A DNA stretch of 64,000 nt from positions 5,233,525 to 5,297,524 of the forward strand of contig NZ_NIST01000001.1 in the NCBI RefSeq assembly GCF_002335745.1, read 5' to 3'. This stretch comes from Evansella halocellulosilytica. GTDB lineage: Bacteria; Bacillota; Bacilli; Bacillales; Salisediminibacteriaceae. The number at the start of each line of letters is the position of its first letter. Within the stretch, counting starts at the first letter, position 1. The notes under the pieces are model-generated. The model did no database searches. It saw only the letters and a list, made by a program, of their open reading frames with translations, and was not told the origin of the DNA. This document shows positions 1-9,072 of this stretch, piece after piece. The translations under genes and the position numbers were made by a program.

Positions 1-450
1 CCAAAGTGGAAATTTACCTATAACAAAGAGACGGATACTTATACATGCCCTAATGGTAGTACCTTATCATACGCTACAACGAACCGCGAAGGCCGACGTC
101 AATACCATTCAAACCCTGCAGAATGTGTAAACTGTCCCCTGCTTAACCAATGTACGAAAGCCAAAAATCATAAAAAAGTTCTCACAAGGCATGTATGGGA
201 AGACAGTAAGGAAAAAGTGAGAGAGCATAGACTTTCCGCAACAGGGAAATTCCTCTATAAAAAAAGAAAAGAAACCATTGAGCGAAGCTTCGCGGACGCA
301 AAACAGTTCCATGGGCTTCGCTACTGCCGGTTACGCAGCTTGAAGCGCCTCAGAACAAGCGCTCATGACAGCCACAGCACAGAACATAAAGAAGATCGCA
401 AACCACCTTTCAGCCAGCTGAAGGGTGGTTTGTGTCACTTTTTCACCTGA
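1..450 (+). pseudogene. IS1182-type transposase, C-terminal remnant, frameshifted
   Basis: The frame is open from the left window edge, so the 5' part lies outside. The visible part carries a cysteine-rich stretch (ECVNCPLLNQC) and the motif ERSFADAKQ-HGLRYCRLR, both typical of the C-terminal DDE domain of IS1182-family transposases. After about position 340 the expected family ending (EQALMTATAQNIKKIANHL) is found only in the next frame, which stops at 419-421. The original frame runs on as unrelated residues to 450. This indicates a small indel near 345-350. An imperfect hairpin at 400-432 follows. I see the frameshift directly; loss of activity is inferred. Confidence 0.8.
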
Positions 451-484
451 ATTTGAACGGAAATGAAAAAATCCCTAAAAATAA

Positions 485-518
485 AGAAACCCACGTTTTG
501 AAAAAACTGTGGGTTTCT
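485..518. terminator. Hairpin between transposase remnant and ctpB
   Basis: A perfect 10-bp stem (AGAAACCCAC at 485-494, GTGGGTTTCT at 509-518) encloses an A-rich loop. It lies between converging genes and could stop transcription from either side. A second small stem (GGCCACATATGGCC, 531-544) lies closer to the ctpB stop. Confidence 0.55.
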
Positions 519-555
519 CGACAATCTGAAGGCCACATATGGCCTCCTTCTTCAT

Positions 556-2043
556 TTATTTGGATAATAATTCAATCGCCTTTTTAAACTGGAGATCATA
601 TTCGCGGTCTTGGACCGCTTCAAATACACTCTGTTGAATAAGCTCAGCGGTTTCCTCATTAATTTCCCCTGTCACATCCAGTCCATGATCGGCTTGAAAC
701 TCACGAACAGCTTCTTCTGTTTCTTCACTGAAATAACCGTCACTGCGTCCAGGGTCATACCCAATACCTTCAAGCATGATTTGAGCGTTCTCTATGTTGT
801 CGTTATTCATATCTAATTCAAATGATTCATCTTCAACATTAATTGGTGAAACGTAGAAGAAATCTGGTTGATCCACTTCAACAGTCGGGTCTACCCCTTC
901 TTCGTTAATAAAATTCCCATCGGATGTTAACCATTTATAGACCGTTAATTTCAGCTCACTTCCATCTCCAATTTGCAGCGTTTGCTGAACTGTTCCTTTA
1001 CCGAAAGTAGACCTTCCAACAACTTCATGCCCACCAGCTTCTTTTATCGCAGCAGCTAATATTTCAGAAGCGGAAGCACTTCCTTCATTAATTAATGCAA
1101 CCATTGGATACTCTTTATCCTCTTGTAAATTAGAAATTTGTCTCGTTCGATTTCCTTCCCGATCTTCAATTTGTACAATTGGCTCTCCACCAGGGATAAT
1201 CAAACTGCCTATTTCTTCAACACTTTGTAAAAATCCACCCGGATTACCACGAACATCGATGACAAGTCCATCGATTCCTTCATCTTCAAGTTTTATAAGC
1301 TCTTCTTCAAAGCGTTCAGAAGTATTTTGTGAAAATGAAGCAATATCGATGACACCAATCTTTTTATCATTTTCTTCAACAAGATCACTATAAACAGTCT
1401 CTATTGGAATTTCATCACGGATGACATCAATCTCAAGTAAATCATTGACTCCCGGCCTTTGAACAGTTAGAGTAACGGTCGTACCTTTCTCACCGCGAAT
1501 TTGTAAGACTGCATCATATAATGATAAGCCATCTATATCATTGCCATCCACTTCAAGGATTTGGTCATTCGGTCTAAGTCCAGCTTTCTCAGCTGGAGAA
1601 TCCCTAAATGGAGCAACGATCGTGACCTTTCCATTCGACATACTAACTTCTGCCCCTATCCCTTCAAAAGAAGAGTCAAGCGAGTCCATAAATTCTCTTG
1701 CCGTTTCCTCATCCATATAAACTGAATAAGGGTCTTCTAGACTCTCTAACATCCCGTTAATCGCACCTTCTAAGAGCTCTGACTCATCTATGTCTTCTAC
1801 ATAACTTTCCATCACCATTTCGTATGTTTTTTTTAACTTTTCCATTTGCTCTTCTGACGAAACGGACTGTTGTGAGGTCTCCCCTTTTTCACTTTCAGAA
1901 TCAGCTATTTCACCATTATCATGTTGATCAATAACTGGTGCTGCTTCATTCCCTTCAATAACTTGAACGCCAACATACATCATTCCTGCTCCAACTAGCA
2001 ATGATACGATAATTGCTAAAGGCAGAAAATATTTTGTTTTCAT
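556..2043 (-). CDS. ctpB: Carboxy-terminal processing protease CtpB-like (S41 family)
   Basis: Secreted, membrane-anchored serine protease of 495 aa. In order it has an N-terminal hydrophobic anchor (MKTKYFLPLAIIV...), an acidic linker, a PDZ domain (about residues 90-190), the S41 catalytic core with Ser in GSASASE (near residue 322) and Lys in STFGKGTVQ, and a C-terminal peptidoglycan-binding domain (FSEETEEAVREFQ). In Bacillus subtilis CtpB cleaves SpoIVFA to trigger the SigK checkpoint and lies next to ftsEX. The same neighbourhood here, interrupted by an intron, supports the name. The start at 2043 was chosen over an upstream in-frame ATG at 2082 because GAGGTGA precedes it at good spacing. 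The substrate is inferred from the family. Confidence 0.88.
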   Translation of the reverse strand: MKTKYFLPLAIIVSLLVGAGMMYVGVQVIEGNEAAPVIDQHDNGEIADSESEKGETSQQSVSSEEQMEKLKKTYEMVMESYVEDIDESELLEGAINGMLESLEDPYSVYMDEETAREFMDSLDSSFEGIGAEVSMSNGKVTIVAPFRDSPAEKAGLRPNDQILEVDGNDIDGLSLYDAVLQIRGEKGTTVTLTVQRPGVNDLLEIDVIRDEIPIETVYSDLVEENDKKIGVIDIASFSQNTSERFEEELIKLEDEGIDGLVIDVRGNPGGFLQSVEEIGSLIIPGGEPIVQIEDREGNRTRQISNLQEDKEYPMVALINEGSASASEILAAAIKEAGGHEVVGRSTFGKGTVQQTLQIGDGSELKLTVYKWLTSDGNFINEEGVDPTVEVDQPDFFYVSPINVEDESFELDMNNDNIENAQIMLEGIGYDPGRSDGYFSEETEEAVREFQADHGLDVTGEINEETAELIQQSVFEAVQDREYDLQFKKAIELLSK

Positions 2044-2082
2044 GGGATCACCTCGTCTTCTTTTCAATACATTCGATGTCAA

Positions 2083-2649
2083 AATGATTCATTACTTTTA
2101 TCATTAGTAATACATTCGTTACTAACATAAATATAGTAATTTAAGCGTAACAGATTCACAATCCATTTACAATCAACGCTAAATGTAATCATTATGTAAA
2201 AAGTTGGTCATTAATTTCATCTTTTCAACAGGGATAATCAGGTTTAATCATATGCAAACTTATTTAAATGACTAAATTATTTTTTTTGTTGACGAACAAT
2301 AAATCCGTACTCTCCTTCCTTTCAATGTGCACTAGTATATTATCTTGTAGCAAACTTCTTAGCATTTTTTCAAGATTAGCTTTGTCAATTTAAAAGAAAC
2401 GAGCTCTTCTAGGAGGGTCAGTAACTTAGCATATCTACTTAGACGCGTCTTTCCTTAAATCTAAAACTTAATTTTCATATATCCAACAGTCATCGCGCTG
2501 TTTATCGGACTAGGAACGTCTTCGTGAAATCACCGTTCCATTCTATAAAAAACATGACTTATTATATGTAAATATTAAGATATTATGTACCACGTTCTAT
2601 TTTTGGCGGGGCAATGGCATATCAGGTGCAAGTACATATTTTATAATCA
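2083..2649. other. AT-rich spacer, no gene seen
   Basis: About 570 bp between the ctpB start and the 3' end of the group II intron. No ORF with a ribosome site, no clear palindrome and no copy of the dispersed repeats was seen. It should hold the ctpB promoter, which I could not place with confidence. Confidence 0.5.
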
Positions 2650-4535
2650 ATCGAGTAGGAGGGGGTGACTAACCCCCGACCTCTCACACCACCGTGCGTA
2701 CCGTTCGGTACACGGCGGTTTCATTTAAGTCCAACGTAACGATTGATATCTCAAAAGTAGACTTTTAAGCCCTTGATTATTCCAATATCGGTTATCAAGG
2801 GCTCTATCTAATATAGGCCTTTTAGCTATACGCCAGTATCCTAGTCTAGAATTAGCCCACTCCCATGCCTGTTGTTCATTGATTCCTTGCTTCCTACGAT
2901 TCTTTTGTTTCGTTTTAATCTTCTTCCACTCTTTCCATCGAATCATCCTCAACCTTCTTCGAAGCCAACCATCAATCCTTTTAAAGATTGAGGTAGTTTC
3001 GGCTAGTTGATAATAGCCCATCCAACCGATCAGATAGCGGTTGATTTTCTCTATCCTATCCCCCATAGAAATTGACCATTTCCTCGAGGTGAGTTTTCGT
3101 ATTCTCAGTTTAAAACGTTGAATACTTTGCTTGGATACTCTAATTTTCGGTTGTTTAATGTTGTTGGTGAAAGTGAAGCCTAGGAATGTTCTTCTCCATG
3201 GTCGGTCTACTGCACTCTTCTCTTTGTTCACCTTCAGTTTGAGTTTCTTCTCAATAAACGTTGTAATACTTTCCATTATCCGTTCACCTGCTCTTCTAGA
3301 GCGGACGTAGATATTACAATCGTCGGCATAGCGTACGAAGGCAAGACCTCTTTCCTCCAGTTCCTTGTCAAGTTCGTCTAGAACCATGTTAGCCAGGAGG
3401 GGACTAAGCAGACCCCGCTACGGGGTCCCCTCAGTATTAGGACTGACAAGGCCTTTCTCCATCACACCAGATTGAAGATACCTACGTATCAACCTAAGTA
3501 GTATGGGGTCATCCACTCGATAACTTATTGTTCTCATTAATCTATCATGGTTTACCTTATCGAAGAATTTCTCTAGGTCAATGTCCACGACCCAGCGACA
3601 ACCCTCTTTAATATACCCCCTAGCTTGTCGAACAGCGTCGTGAGCACGTTTGTCTGGTCGGAACCCAAAACTTTTGGTGGAGAATGTTGGGTCATAAACC
3701 TCACTCAGTGTTTGTGCAATAGCCTGTTGTATGAAACGGTCTATCACAGTCGGGATTCCTAATTTCCTCTTACCTCCGCTCGGTTTCGGGATTTCGACTC
3801 GGCGAACAGGTTGAGGTTGATAGGTACCACTTTCGAGCTGAGCTCGCAGGGATGCCCAGTGTTCATGAAGATAAGGTCGTAGGTTTTGTCCGTTCATCCC
3901 ATCTACACCGTGACTTCCTTTATTACGCTCCACTCTTTCGAGTGCGCGATTTAAATTTTGCCGTGATAGAACTCGTTCCAACATTCTTATCAATCTCCTA
4001 CGTGAATTAGATCATCTTCTTGTGTGGTATTACTCTCAGCCCTTCTTATCTCCCCTGTGGGATTCACCACGTCCTCCATTAGGAAGGATTATATGTTTCT
4101 GCTTCATTGAGTAATACGTACGCCAAGCGCTAATTCTTCTTAAATGATTCGGCCCTTCCCTTAAATCTCTATATCATTCAAAGTACTATGGCCTCTGCTT
4201 ACTCCTGACTGTTCAGCTATTTATCACTAAATAGGTTACCAAGTGAGCTTGGCGTTACAGCCAGGCCTCCCCAGGTAAGAGTGCAATCTTTCCCTCCACC
4301 TATCTGCTTCATTTACTCTGTACCACCTTCGGCAGAACGGACTTTGTTTTGTTTAGCAAACTCATCCAGTGATACCTAGCCTCATATGAAGTTCGTGTTC
4401 CTCAGACCGGAGGTCTGCCGCTCGCTTCCTTCAGATTCCACGTCACCATGGACACCCTTGCGTTTGGCTAACCACTACTTCTGCCTTCGTGGTTCGGGAC
4501 TTTCACCCTATAGATTACACCCATGCTGGGCGCAC
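2650..4535 (-). mobile_element. Bacterial class C-like group II intron
   Basis: The 5' end on the minus strand reads GTGCGCCCAGCATGGGTG (from 4535), matching the GUGYG start of group II introns. The 3' end carries a domain V-like hairpin (CCGTGTACCGAACGGTACGC, about 2693-2712) and a domain VI-like stem (GGGGGTTAGTCACCCCC) ending near 2650 in CTACTCGAT. The 3' boundary is accurate to a few bases only. The encoded protein resembles class C intron proteins and ends without an endonuclease domain. Insertion is directly behind the T-tract of a rho-independent terminator (4537-4577), the habitual target of class C introns. The splicing ribozyme may still fold, but the encoded maturase is broken. 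Confidence 0.85.
2725..3984 (-). pseudogene. Group II intron reverse transcriptase/maturase with in-frame amber stop
   Basis: Both halves are in one frame. The upstream half (to 3418) holds RT motifs including KLGIPTVIDRFIQQA, YGFRP-like FGFRPDKRAHDAV and VVDIDLEKFFDKVNHD. The downstream half holds the catalytic RYADDCNIYV and the maturase X region (GIIM), ending RYQSLRWT. They are separated by a TAG codon (3420-3418) at the place of Gln in the invariant TPQGGPLSPLL motif, which here reads TP-stop-RGLLSPLL. Without readthrough the product lacks the YADD active site, so it should be inactive. ATG 3984 is preceded by AGGAG. No En domain is present, as in class C. Confidence 0.88.
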
Positions 4536-4536
4536 T

Positions 4537-4577
4537 AAAAAGGTCATCTAGGAATTCACGTTTCCCTAGATGACCTT
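4537..4577 (-). terminator. Terminator of the M23 hydrolase gene, intron target
   Basis: A perfect 13-bp stem (AAGGTCATCTAGG / CCTAGATGACCTT) is followed on the minus strand by TTTTTA and then at once by the intron start GTGCG. Confidence 0.9.
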
Positions 4578-4590
4578 AACTGACCTTACT

Positions 4591-5907
4591 TTAGTTAATA
4601 TATTTCATTGGGTCAACTGAGTTAGATTTCGCACCATTCCAGTCCCCTTCATGCACCTCAAAGTGCAAGTGAGGTCCAGTTGAACGGCCAGTGTTCCCCA
4701 TGTATCCTAAGAAGTCGCCTCTGCTTACGTGTTGACCAGAGCTAACGGCACGGTTTTCTAAGTGCGCATACAATGTCGTAATAGTCTGTCCATCTACATT
4801 ATGACGGATTAACACGGTATTACCATAACTTGGCGAATAGTATGATTGAATAACCGTTCCAGATTCTGCGGCAACAACTTCAACATTGCTTCGCCCACCT
4901 AAACCAATATCGATTCCGTGGTGTATTCGTCCCCATCTTGGGCCGTACCCAGAAGTAATAGTACCTGTAGCAGGTCGCATAAATGTACCAGAGTTATCCG
5001 GAGTTCCATTATCCGACGATCCGCCAGAACTGCTACCACCGCCACCACTGCTGCTTTTGGCTTCTTTTTCTTGACGTTTCCGTTCTTCTTCTTGACGCTT
5101 ACGTTCTTCTTCGATACGTTTTTGCTCTTCTTCCCAATCGTCTAACTCTTGCTTTGCAATCTCTTCTTGTGCAGCTAAGATTTCTTGCTCTTCTTCGATA
5201 CTCATTAATTTATCACTTAAGCTAGACTCTTTTTCTTCTAACGTATCCATAAGACGTTCTTTTTCTTCTCGTTGCTGCTCAAGCTGTTCAAGTAATTCTT
5301 CAAGCTCAGCCATTTGATTTTCTAATGACTCAAGCTCACCTTCAAGCTCCTGTTTAGCTTCCTCCAGCTCTTGCATATCGGCAATATGCTGCTCTAAAAT
5401 ATTTCTGTCTTGTTGAGCAATAGTATTTAATGCTGATACTCGTTCGATTAAATCACCAAAACTTTGAGCACCTAAAATCACTTCTATGTAATTTACAGAT
5501 CCACCATTTTGATACATAGATTTCACACGGTCTTTTAATAACTCATCCCGCTCTTCAATACGCTCTTGCAATTCTTCGATTCTTTCTCTTAACTCATCGA
5601 TACGCTCATTTGTTTCATCAATTTCTCCCTGCTTTTCACGAATTTGTTCATTCGTTCTTGCAGTATTTTCGTCTAATTGACGTACTTCTTCATTCACTTC
5701 CTGCAACTCTTCTTCAATTTCCTTTAATTCATCTTCCGCTTCACCAGCTTCTTTTTCCTTGTCGCTTTGCTGCTGCCTGTAATCTTCGATTTTCTCTTCT
5801 AACTCTTGCCCTGTATTTGCTTCCGCTTGTAAAAGTTGGTTCGTTCCTAACATCGTTGAGAACGTAACAATAAGAGCAAGGGTGACCATGAACAATCTTC
5901 GATTCAT
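4591..5907 (-). CDS. Coiled-coil M23 peptidase, EnvC/PcsB-like murein hydrolase
   Basis: Secreted 438-aa protein with a signal peptide (MNRRLFMVTLALIV, cleavage near AEA), about 240 residues of heptad-rich coiled coil, a charged low-complexity stretch (EEERKRQEEERKRQ), a Gly/Ser linker and a C-terminal LytM/M23 domain. The metal ligands look intact (HHGIDIG, TLYAHLE, GPHLHFEVHEG). It lies 83 bp downstream of ftsX in the same orientation. By analogy to EnvC and PcsB the coiled coil would dock on FtsX and FtsEX would control its endopeptidase activity at the wall; this is inference. B. subtilis uses the NlpC/P60 enzyme CwlO for this job. GGAGGTC precedes ATG 5907, preferred over an in-frame ATG at 5934. 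Confidence 0.85.
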   Translation of the reverse strand: MNRRLFMVTLALIVTFSTMLGTNQLLQAEANTGQELEEKIEDYRQQQSDKEKEAGEAEDELKEIEEELQEVNEEVRQLDENTARTNEQIREKQGEIDETNERIDELRERIEELQERIEERDELLKDRVKSMYQNGGSVNYIEVILGAQSFGDLIERVSALNTIAQQDRNILEQHIADMQELEEAKQELEGELESLENQMAELEELLEQLEQQREEKERLMDTLEEKESSLSDKLMSIEEEQEILAAQEEIAKQELDDWEEEQKRIEEERKRQEEERKRQEKEAKSSSGGGGSSSGGSSDNGTPDNSGTFMRPATGTITSGYGPRWGRIHHGIDIGLGGRSNVEVVAAESGTVIQSYYSPSYGNTVLIRHNVDGQTITTLYAHLENRAVSSGQHVSRGDFLGYMGNTGRSTGPHLHFEVHEGDWNGAKSNSVDPMKYIN

Positions 5908-5990
5908 AAGTTGACCTCCCTGTGACAATTTCACGACTATTTCCTCGGAAATAGTCTTAATTTGTTTTTATATTTATTAGTTTAATAGGT

Positions 5991-6884
5991 TTAGACTTTT
6001 AAAAATTTGCGAACACTCATAATACTTCCCCACATTCCTACAAAAGCTCCTATTGATACGAGTAAAAGAGCCATTTGGAATGTAAGTGGGGATGCTGGTA
6101 AAAACTCAAAAAATTCAAGTCCTGTCTCATCTCCCATCGCCTCATAAAAACGAATATATCCATACGTTAATAAGCTGATCGGGATAATAGCCCCTAAGAT
6201 TCCTAGCAACAGTCCTTCGATAAAGAATGGCCACCTAATAAACCAATTTGTAGCACCTACTAGTTTCATAATCTGAATTTCTCGTTTTCTAGCAATAATC
6301 GTAATCTTAATTGTATTCGCAATTAGAAACATTGCAGTAAACATCAATCCGATAATTAAAGCAAGTCCAATCCAGCGAATTAAGTCTGTCGCTGCAAACA
6401 GCTGTTCAAAAATGTCTTGTCCATACTCTACAGTTTCTACATGTGATAATTCTTCTGCTTCTTCGGCTATGAGAACCGTTTCTTGAGGATCCTCAGCTCG
6501 AAGAACAAATTTATCATTTAAAGGGTTCTCATCACGTAACGTTTCAAAAAATTCGCCTTGCTCACCTAAACTTTCAATAAAGGTGTCCAATCCTTCATCC
6601 CTTGAAATATAAGAGATATCCTCTATCCCATCTAGTGAGTCTAATTCATCCCTTAGTTCATCTTGTTCCTCTTCAGAGGCTGTCAGATCTATAAACACTT
6701 GTACTTCAACATCCTCTTCTAAAGATGAGGCGAAGTGATTAATATTCATTATAAGTAAAAGGAAGGCACCTACGACGAAAAGCATCACGGTAACAGCACT
6801 GATCGAGGCGAAGGTCATCCAGCCATTTCTCACTATATTTTTTCCGCCCTCTTTAATATGGCGTAATATAGTTCTACCTTTCAT
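5991..6884 (-). CDS. ftsX: Cell division ABC transporter permease FtsX
   Basis: A 297-aa membrane protein with the FtsX layout: a cytoplasmic N-terminus (MKGRTILRHIKEGGKNIVRN), TM1, an extracellular domain of about 110 residues, then three TM segments near the C-terminus. It partners FtsE to pass a signal through the membrane to a peptidoglycan hydrolase. The start overlaps the last 11 bases of ftsE, showing translational coupling; GGGGG lies 8 nt upstream. Upstream in-frame ATGs lie inside ftsE and are unlikely starts. Confidence 0.93.
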   Translation of the reverse strand: MKGRTILRHIKEGGKNIVRNGWMTFASISAVTVMLFVVGAFLLLIMNINHFASSLEEDVEVQVFIDLTASEEEQDELRDELDSLDGIEDISYISRDEGLDTFIESLGEQGEFFETLRDENPLNDKFVLRAEDPQETVLIAEEAEELSHVETVEYGQDIFEQLFAATDLIRWIGLALIIGLMFTAMFLIANTIKITIIARKREIQIMKLVGATNWFIRWPFFIEGLLLGILGAIIPISLLTYGYIRFYEAMGDETGLEFFEFLPASPLTFQMALLLVSIGAFVGMWGSIMSVRKFLKV

Positions 6885-7560
6885 AACCGTATTCCCCCTT
6901 TGCTTCATCACGGGCAATTCGGCCATTTTCAACAGCAATTACTCTTTTGCGCATCGTGTTTACAATCTCTTTATTATGGGTAGCCATAACAATAGTCGTA
7001 CCACGATCATTAATATCTTCAAGGATTTGCATAATTCCCCAAGATGTCTCTGGATCTAGGTTCCCGGTAGGCTCGTCCGCAATTAACACGGAAGGGCTAT
7101 TTACAATTGCCCTCGCAATTGCTACACGCTGTTGTTCTCCTCCAGATAGTTCATGCGGTTGAAATCGAGCTTTATTTTTTAAGCGAACAATGTCCAATAC
7201 ATTCATTACACGTTTGCGAATATTACTTTTGCTTTCCTCGATTACTTCTAGAGCGAAAGCGACGTTTTCAAAAACAGTTAATGTTGGTAATAATTTAAAG
7301 TCTTGGAATACGACTCCGATGTTTCTCCTTAAGTAAGGGATGTGACGCTCTTTCATACTTGACAGTGATTTACCGTCTATAACGATTTCGCCCCTTGTTG
7401 GCTTTTCTTCTCGATACATCATTTTAATAAAGGTAGACTTTCCGGCACCACTTGGTCCGACTACGTAAACAAATTCACCTTTATCAATTGAAACATTGAT
7501 TCCATTTATAGCCATTACCCCATTCGGGTAAGTTTTCCAAATTTCTTTCATACTAATCAA
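6874..7560 (-). CDS. ftsE: Cell division ATP-binding protein FtsE
   Basis: A 228-aa ABC ATPase with Walker A (GPSGAGKST), signature LSGGEQQRVAIARAI, Walker B (VLIADEPTGNLDPETS) and switch His (MATHNKEIV). It forms the FtsEX complex that controls wall hydrolysis in elongation or division. The likely start is one of two TTG codons (7560 or 7563), placed 5-8 nt after AGGAAG; starting at 7560 gives MISMKEIWKTYPNG, which aligns end to end with Bacillus FtsE. The ATG at 7551 is 17 nt from that ribosome site. It heads the ftsEX-M23 operon. Confidence 0.92.
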   Translation of the reverse strand: MISMKEIWKTYPNGVMAINGINVSIDKGEFVYVVGPSGAGKSTFIKMMYREEKPTRGEIVIDGKSLSSMKERHIPYLRRNIGVVFQDFKLLPTLTVFENVAFALEVIEESKSNIRKRVMNVLDIVRLKNKARFQPHELSGGEQQRVAIARAIVNSPSVLIADEPTGNLDPETSWGIMQILEDINDRGTTIVMATHNKEIVNTMRKRVIAVENGRIARDEAKGEYGYER

Positions 7561-8080
7561 CAATATCACTTCCTGTTTCGATTAATCTAAGGTGTTAAAC
7601 TCACAAGTTTTGAAAGGTTTCATGATGCGAATTGTGTTTAGTAAAAATTTCCTATTATTTATTTTCCCATTCGAAAAATGAATATTTTTGTAATATTTAT
7701 GTCGAATAATTTTATATTGTTTAATTGAGAATACCTTACAAATCTACAACACTCTATCACTTTAACATTATATCATCAAAAGGAGACAATTTAAGTAATA
7801 TTTATTTTACAATTATGTTTCAATTGATAGAAAGTAGTAAAGCTAAATGTAATATACCTATTAATTCGACAGTTAATATCCATCATTATCCATTTATGTA
7901 GGTATTTATTAACTTATCTTTATCGACAAATTTTACGAATTTTTCTACTAACATGAAGGTGTGCTTGGTTCTTGTCACTTCTACTTACATTTTAGGCTAA
8001 TGTGCTCAAGCTGAAATAACTCTTCATAAAAAACGATCCGTATTAATTGGATAGACATCTTCCTTTTTAACATTCAATAT
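7561..8080. other. AT-rich ftsE upstream region
   Basis: About 520 bp without a credible gene. It must contain the ftsE promoter, but several AT-rich hexamers compete and I do not choose one. Confidence 0.45.
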
Positions 8081-8575
8081 GAAGAGCGTTAGCGCCTCGG
8101 GTATCGACGAAGAGAACTGGACGGGCAAAACGACAGTTCTGTGGCATGTCCGACAATAGAAAGTCCTGTACGTCGGACTGGGCAGAGGGAGATAAAGGAA
8201 GTCGAAATCTTGTCTTTTTCTCTTCCTCTACAAGAATTGCTCTGGAGTGTATCCGTCGAGACAACTCGAAGTCTTGCGTAATGTAAACGCTCGTTGCTCT
8301 CGACTTATTGTAGACGAGAAAAGGGAAGTTTCTCAAGTCGTATATGCTGTTTCTTCCTCTACAAGCGTTGTTACGCTGTTTATCCTTCAATCGGGCAAAG
8401 CGCCACCTCCTGTGGCATGACCAGAGTTAGGACATCCTGTCCGTTAAGACGACTCGTTAGATCATATCTTCTGCTAAAACCCTCTGCCCTGTTGGAACGA
8501 CTAAGTCACTATATTCGTGTGAAAGCGCGTGGTGTACGCTATTCACTGAGCAAGATACAACAAATAATTTGAGGA
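8081..8575 (+). repeat. Long dispersed repeat, copy A (longest, most diverged)
   Basis: Starts like the other copies with an AAGAGCGTTAGCGCC-type motif. It contains the modules ACGACAGTTCTGTGGCATG, GAGACAACTCGAAGTCTTGCG, TTTCTCAAGTCG and CTTCCTCTAC also found in copies at 22151, 26096, 38116 and 41260. The ORFs across it differ between copies and carry many changes, so it is non-coding. It lies between cccB and ftsE. Confidence 0.75.
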
Positions 8576-8602
8576 TTTTCAATAGGGGGTTCCTGAACAA
8601 AA

Positions 8603-8642
8603 AAAGCAGTACCTCTCCTGCATGTAGGAAAAGTACTGCTTT
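8603..8642 (-). terminator. cccB terminator
   Basis: Stem AAAGCAGTAC / GTACTGCTTT followed on the minus strand by a T-rich tract, 15 bp after the cccB stop. Confidence 0.8.
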
Positions 8643-8656
8643 AATCGTATGAAATG

Positions 8657-9004
8657 TTATTGATCAGCAATCCATGCTGCTACGTCTTGAGCGTCATCGC
8701 CACTAACTAGGTCAGCAGGCATCGTTCCTGGTCCTTCTTCAATAGCTGCTAAAATCGTGTCAACGTCATATCCTTCAAGTCCAGGGCCGCTTGCCCCCTC
8801 AAGATCTCCTCCATGACATGCTAAACATTGATTTTGATAAACGGCTTCTCCGTTTGCTGCATCATATGTAGCGTCTCCTGCAGCTTCATCCGTTTCTTCT
8901 GTATCAATGTCATCCTCGTCTGCTGGTGGCTCTTCTGTATCTTCAGCACCACAAGCTCCTAATAATAGTGCTGCCCCCAACATTGCAACTAGTAATTTTT
9001 TCAT
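8657..9004 (-). CDS. cccB: Cytochrome c-551, lipoprotein
   Basis: A 115-aa small cytochrome c on the outer face of the membrane, carrying electrons to terminal oxidase. The signal peptide ends in a lipobox (LLGACG), followed by an acidic spacer (EEPPADEDDIDTEETDEA) and one class I c-type domain with haem motif CLACH and the distal Met in GPGTMPADL. The long acidic spacer is usual in alkaliphilic bacilli. It sits beside the YitT-family gene, prfB and ftsEX, the same order as in B. subtilis. Its own terminator follows. Confidence 0.92.
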   Translation of the reverse strand: MKKLLVAMLGAALLLGACGAEDTEEPPADEDDIDTEETDEAAGDATYDAANGEAVYQNQCLACHGGDLEGASGPGLEGYDVDTILAAIEEGPGTMPADLVSGDDAQDVAAWIADQ

Positions 9005-9072
9005 CTGAATCCCTCCTCAAAGTTTTAAATATTGGAAGACTCTCCAAACCTTCCTCCGCTATTATAACCGAA

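Noticed and set aside
8067-8572. Two opposing ORFs of 92-107 aa in repeat copy A
   Set aside because: They fall within a non-coding dispersed repeat whose other copies do not keep the frames.
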